Positions 60,552 through 64,000 of a stretch of DNA of 64,000 nt are shown here, one piece after another; positions within the stretch are counted from its first letter, which is position 1, and each line of letters begins with the position of its first letter. Source of the stretch: Bacteroidales bacterium (GTDB lineage Bacteria > Bacteroidota > Bacteroidia > Bacteroidales > F082). The notes under the pieces were generated by a model. It saw nothing but the letters and a program-made list of their open reading frames with translations. It did not search any database and was not told the DNA's origin. Position numbers and translations under genes: made by a program. Where the stretch lies: the NCBI GenBank assembly GCA_017477425.1, contig JAFUVT010000002.1, positions 1-64,000 on the forward strand. Direction: 5' to 3'.

Positions 60552-62966
60552 ATGCAAAAACCAATTCCTTTATTTTTCCTTCTGCTGCTGTCAGTTTCGG
60601 CGATGGCGCAGAAGCACAGCATCAGCGGCTATGTGATGGATGCCGCGAGCCGCGAAACCTTGATAGGCGCGACGGTGCTTGACCGCAACACGGGCCAAGG
60701 CTGCGCCACCAACAACTACGGCTATTATTCCCTGACGCTGCCCGAAGGCCCCGTCGACCTGCAATTCTCATATGTAGGTTACAATACTGAAAACCAATCT
60801 TTTCAGTTGAAGGCGGACACCCTCATCACGATGAGGTTGGGTTCCAACTTGCAGCTACAGGAAGTGACCGTCGAGGCCAACCGTGCCACGGTGGGCGCCA
60901 ACAACCCGCAAATGAGCGTCATCGAGCTGCCCGTGCAGCAAATCAAGGCCATCCCGACCTTGATGGGCGAGGCGGACGTGCTGAAAGCCATCCAGCTATT
61001 GCCTGGCGTGCAAAACGGCTCGGAAGGCTCGGCAGGCCTCTACGTGCGCGGCGGCGGTCCCGACGAGAACCTACTCCTCATGGACGGCGTGCCGCTCTAC
61101 AACGTCAACCATATGTTCGGCTTCTTCTCCGTCTTCAACCCCGACGCGCTGAAGAACGTGACCTTATACAAAGGCGGTTTCCCCGCCCGCTATGGCGGCA
61201 GGATTTCCTCCATCGTCGATGTGCGCATGAAGGACGGCGACATGCAGAACTATCACGGCAATTTCAGTATCGGCTTGATTTCCAGCAAACTCAACGTGGA
61301 AGGTCCGATTGTAAAGGACAAACTATCGTTCAACCTGTCGTTCCGCCGCACCTATTCCGATGCCTTGACCAACCTCTACGGCCTCATCGGAAAGATGGCC
61401 GACAAGTCCATCGACAAGTTCTCGTTGGGGTATTATTTCTACGACCTCAACGCCAAGCTCAACTGGAAAATCTCCGACAAAGACCGGCTTTATTTGAGCT
61501 GGTACAGCGGCGACGACAAAATCTACGCCAACGTGAAGTGGGACTACGCCTACGAGGACATCTACGCCGACCACGAAAAACTCGGCATGAACTGGAGATG
61601 GGGCAACAAGGTGGCCGCCTTGCGCTGGAACCACATCATGTCGCCGCAGCTCTTCATGGACGCCTCGGTGAACTACACGCAATACCGCCATGACCTCGGC
61701 ATGGACCAGAACTACACCTACGAGGAGTTCAAGCCCAACACCTACACCTCGACCGACGAAATGGCGATGAGCTTCCATTCCGGCATCCACGACCTCACCG
61801 CCCGCACCGATTTCCACTATGCGCCCAATCCGAGGCACGACATCCGTTTCGGCGGCGGCTACACCTATCATTTCTTTCGCCCCGAAGTGCAGTCGATGAA
61901 GGTCAACGTCACCGATTCGCCGTCCAACATGGACACCGTGGCCGGCTCCGACGACGTTCACGCCCACGAAGCGATGCTGTATGTGGAAGACAACTTCACA
62001 ATCAGTCCCGCCGTGAAGATGAACGTGGGCCTGCACTACTCCGCCTTTGCCGTGCAGAACAACTTCTACCACTCGTTGCAGCCGCGTTTCAGCATGAGCG
62101 CAATGGTGGCGTCCAACTTCTCCATCAAGGCGGGCTATGCCTACATGACGCAATACATCCATCTGCTTTCGAACAGCAACATCACCATGCCCACCGACCT
62201 TTGGGTGCCCGTTACGGCACGCATCGCCCCTGAAAAAGGACACCAATTCTCGCTCGGCGGCTTCTACGAAATGCCCGACTTGTTCGACATCTCGCTGGAA
62301 GGCTACTACAAGCTGATGGACAACGTGTTGGAATATAAAGACGGCACCACGTTCTTTGGCACCAGTCAGGGATGGGAAGACAAGGTGAACTTGGGCAAAG
62401 GCTGGGCCTACGGCGTGGAACTGCTCGTGCAGCGTTCCTTCGGCAAGACGACCGGCTGGATTGGCTACACTTGGTCGCACTCCAACCGCAAATTCGACCG
62501 CGAAGGCATGGAAATCAACCACGGCAAGGTGTTTCCGGCCAAGTACGACCGTCGCCACGACCTCAGCATCACCGTGCAGCACAAGTTCAGCCCGCGTTTC
62601 GACCTGTCGGCTTCTTGGGTCTTCAGCTCGGGCAATTGCGGCACCTTGGCCACGCAGACCTATCCGGGCGTGCCGTTGTATTTGATTGACCATTTTGGAA
62701 GTATTTGGTACACGCCCACGGTCGGTGCCATCGAGCGCAACAACTACAGGCTGCCCGCCTACCATCGCCTCGACCTTGGCATGAACTTCCGCAAGCAGAA
62801 GAAGCACGGCGAGCGCGTGTGGAACATCAGCATCTACAACGTGTATAACCGCCAAAACCCATTCATCGTCATGCGCGGCCTTGACGAAACGACAGGGACG
62901 GTGCAACTGCAGCAAGTCAGCATTTTCCCCATTATTCCTTCCATTTCTTACGGATTCAAATTTTAA
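60552..62966 (+). CDS. TonB-dependent receptor with carboxypeptidase-regulatory-like domain
   Basis: 804 residues. The signal peptide ends SVSAMAQ. A CarboxypepD-reg-like domain covers residues about 22-105 (ISGYVMDAASRETLIGATVLD), then the plug (VRGGGPDENLLLMDGVPLYNVNHMFGFF), then a 22-strand barrel ending in an aromatic (SYGFKF). It brings a ligand across the outer membrane using TonB energy. It pairs with the DUF4249 lipoprotein 4 bp downstream rather than with SusD, a combination seen in Bacteroidota for unknown, probably non-starch, substrates. Confidence 0.92.
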   Translation: MQKPIPLFFLLLLSVSAMAQKHSISGYVMDAASRETLIGATVLDRNTGQGCATNNYGYYSLTLPEGPVDLQFSYVGYNTENQSFQLKADTLITMRLGSNLQLQEVTVEANRATVGANNPQMSVIELPVQQIKAIPTLMGEADVLKAIQLLPGVQNGSEGSAGLYVRGGGPDENLLLMDGVPLYNVNHMFGFFSVFNPDALKNVTLYKGGFPARYGGRISSIVDVRMKDGDMQNYHGNFSIGLISSKLNVEGPIVKDKLSFNLSFRRTYSDALTNLYGLIGKMADKSIDKFSLGYYFYDLNAKLNWKISDKDRLYLSWYSGDDKIYANVKWDYAYEDIYADHEKLGMNWRWGNKVAALRWNHIMSPQLFMDASVNYTQYRHDLGMDQNYTYEEFKPNTYTSTDEMAMSFHSGIHDLTARTDFHYAPNPRHDIRFGGGYTYHFFRPEVQSMKVNVTDSPSNMDTVAGSDDVHAHEAMLYVEDNFTISPAVKMNVGLHYSAFAVQNNFYHSLQPRFSMSAMVASNFSIKAGYAYMTQYIHLLSNSNITMPTDLWVPVTARIAPEKGHQFSLGGFYEMPDLFDISLEGYYKLMDNVLEYKDGTTFFGTSQGWEDKVNLGKGWAYGVELLVQRSFGKTTGWIGYTWSHSNRKFDREGMEINHGKVFPAKYDRRHDLSITVQHKFSPRFDLSASWVFSSGNCGTLATQTYPGVPLYLIDHFGSIWYTPTVGAIERNNYRLPAYHRLDLGMNFRKQKKHGERVWNISIYNVYNRQNPFIVMRGLDETTGTVQLQQVSIFPIIPSISYGFKF

Positions 62967-62970
62967 AGCC

Positions 62971-64000
62971 ATGAAAACAAGACATATAGCATATATTATG
63001 GCGGTTTTAGCCTTGGCTGCCTGCACCAAGCCTCTCAAATTCCAAGGCGAATATGTCGACCCTCAATTGGTCGTCAACTGCATCGTGCAACCCGGCGAGC
63101 CCATCAAAGCAGTCGTCTACAAAAGCGATTTCGTTTACGATACCATCACTGATTATGAAATGCCAGAAGGGGCGCGGGCGTTCCTTTATGTGAACGGAGA
63201 ATCCAAAGGCGAAATGCAACATGGTAGCGACACGATTTTTTCCAATTATGGTTTGGATTATTATTATGTCACGCATCATTTTACCCACGACTATATACCA
63301 CAAATCGGCGATGTCGTCAAAATCAAGGTGACGGCACCAGGCTTTGACGAGGTGGAAGGCAGTTCGGAGCCCTTGCCCAACGAGCCTTTTGCCCGAATCG
63401 CCGAGGTGAGGATGACCGAGTGCGACTCCAATATGTCAACTGGGCATCACTACCCTATTCCTGACACCGATTCCACCTATATCGTATGGTACACGCATTA
63501 TCGGCAGCATTTGACCGTCACTTTGGAAATCACCGACCCCAATCCAGGAGCGTTAGACTATTATTGCCTTGAGGCCTCCATGCAACTTGTCGGCAATTGG
63601 ACCTATCCTGACGGCAGCGGGCCCAAGAACGAAACTGCACAAATAGAAAACATTTATTTCACTGACCCCATCATCGGCACCTCGACAGCGGAATTAGAGG
63701 ACCAATTTGGCGTCAACATTGGCTTGAGCAACCGCTCGAAAAGCACCTTCAACGATGCCACTTTCGATGGCAGCTCCTACCGTTTGAGCCTTCCCATGGT
63801 TATCAGTACGCTCTTCAAGGCCAACGACAGCATCAATGCCTACGTTGACATCAAGTTGCGCCACCTGACGGAAGGCGCGTACAACTACTACGGCACCATC
63901 ACTTCAGGCAACGCCTATTCGCAATACTACAGCGAGCCCGTCAGCGTGTATTCCAACGTGCAGAATGGTTTCGGCTTGGTCGCTGGCAGCAACGACAAGA
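62971..64000 (+). CDS. DUF4249 family lipoprotein (N-terminal 343 aa, runs off the window)
   Basis: Open from the ATG at 62971 to the end of the window with no stop. A lipoprotein signal, MKTRHIAYIMAVLALAACTK (Cys18), is followed by LVVNCIVQPGEPIKAVVYKS and then a beta-rich Ig-like layout with GDVVKIKVTAPGFDEVEG, the DUF4249 pattern. Such proteins sit next to TonB receptors and probably serve as surface-exposed partners. The start is 4 bp after the receptor stop, so it is in the same operon. Confidence 0.85.
   Translation, partial: MKTRHIAYIMAVLALAACTKPLKFQGEYVDPQLVVNCIVQPGEPIKAVVYKSDFVYDTITDYEMPEGARAFLYVNGESKGEMQHGSDTIFSNYGLDYYYVTHHFTHDYIPQIGDVVKIKVTAPGFDEVEGSSEPLPNEPFARIAEVRMTECDSNMSTGHHYPIPDTDSTYIVWYTHYRQHLTVTLEITDPNPGALDYYCLEASMQLVGNWTYPDGSGPKNETAQIENIYFTDPIIGTSTAELEDQFGVNIGLSNRSKSTFNDATFDGSSYRLSLPMVISTLFKANDSINAYVDIKLRHLTEGAYNYYGTITSGNAYSQYYSEPVSVYSNVQNGFGLVAGSNDK

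Noticed and set aside
61323..63038. 571-residue minus-strand ORF
   Set aside because: Complement of the TonB-dependent receptor gene, Val/His-rich as such shadows are.

Overview
The window comes from a member of the Bacteroidota, almost certainly an anaerobic Bacteroidales. The evidence is a complete porP–gldK–gldL–gldM–gldN type IX secretion cluster, a cargo protein with a type IX C-terminal signal, a TonB receptor followed by a DUF4249 lipoprotein, many promoters of the Bacteroidota form (TTG about 19-21 bp before TAnnTTTG), and HydG, the [FeFe]-hydrogenase maturase, which implies a fermentative anaerobe. Glycoside hydrolases of families 95, 89 and 16 suggest feeding on host or plant glycans. 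I cannot name the genus.

Layout. 1-3.1 kb is the end of a prophage or phage remnant (tape-measure C-terminus, large tail protein, small ORFs). 3.4-12.9 kb holds housekeeping genes (THUMP-like methyltransferase, RluB-type pseudouridine synthase with a huge Arg/Asp repeat tail, GSCFA protein, TrxB, tRNA-Pro), a cluster of small exported proteins, and the first of three related nuclease loci. 12.8-23.7 kb holds the T9SS operon, RseP, an M23 peptidase and groES-groEL. 23.9-27.5 kb holds a GH95 fucosidase and a MalY/PatB-like aminotransferase. 27.6-40.9 kb is an accessory island, visibly AT-richer in its second half. 41-49.2 kb holds a YfcC-type transporter, a block flanked by direct repeats (S74-like protein, GH16, T9SS cargo), an S9 peptidase and a tripartite HipB-HipS-HipT system. 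49.3-64 kb holds HydG and its regulator, guanine deaminase, GH89, DUF1846, glyA, tyrS, an AbiEii-type pair and the TonB/DUF4249 pair.

Two accessory systems stand out. (1) Three dispersed loci (about 10.0, 27.7 and 28.6 kb) each encode a free-standing small protein resembling the BECR-fold (barnase/EndoU/colicin E5/RelE-like) nuclease domains usually found at the ends of phage polyvalent proteins. All three share a long conserved upstream element, and downstream all three carry the same convergent minus-strand promoter (15 identical bases, TAATTTTG -7 box) followed by 60-100 bp and an intrinsic terminator at the gene's 3' end. This looks like a nuclease plus small RNA module that I do not recognise as described. 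(2) A minus-strand operon at 37.7-29.5 kb reads HNH nuclease, SAM-methyltransferase/HIT fusion, SF2 helicase with a PD-(D/E)XK nuclease, Argonaute/PIWI-like protein, and a small unknown. The helicase-nuclease and Argonaute-like pair matches the architecture of the DdmDE plasmid-defence system of Vibrio cholerae. The extra HNH and MTase-HIT genes, joined by an ATGA overlap, would be new partners. Next to it lie a Fic protein and an AbiL/RloA-RloB-like pair, so this is a defence island.

Functions assigned here rest on reading sequence motifs and remembered families. No database search or structure prediction was run.
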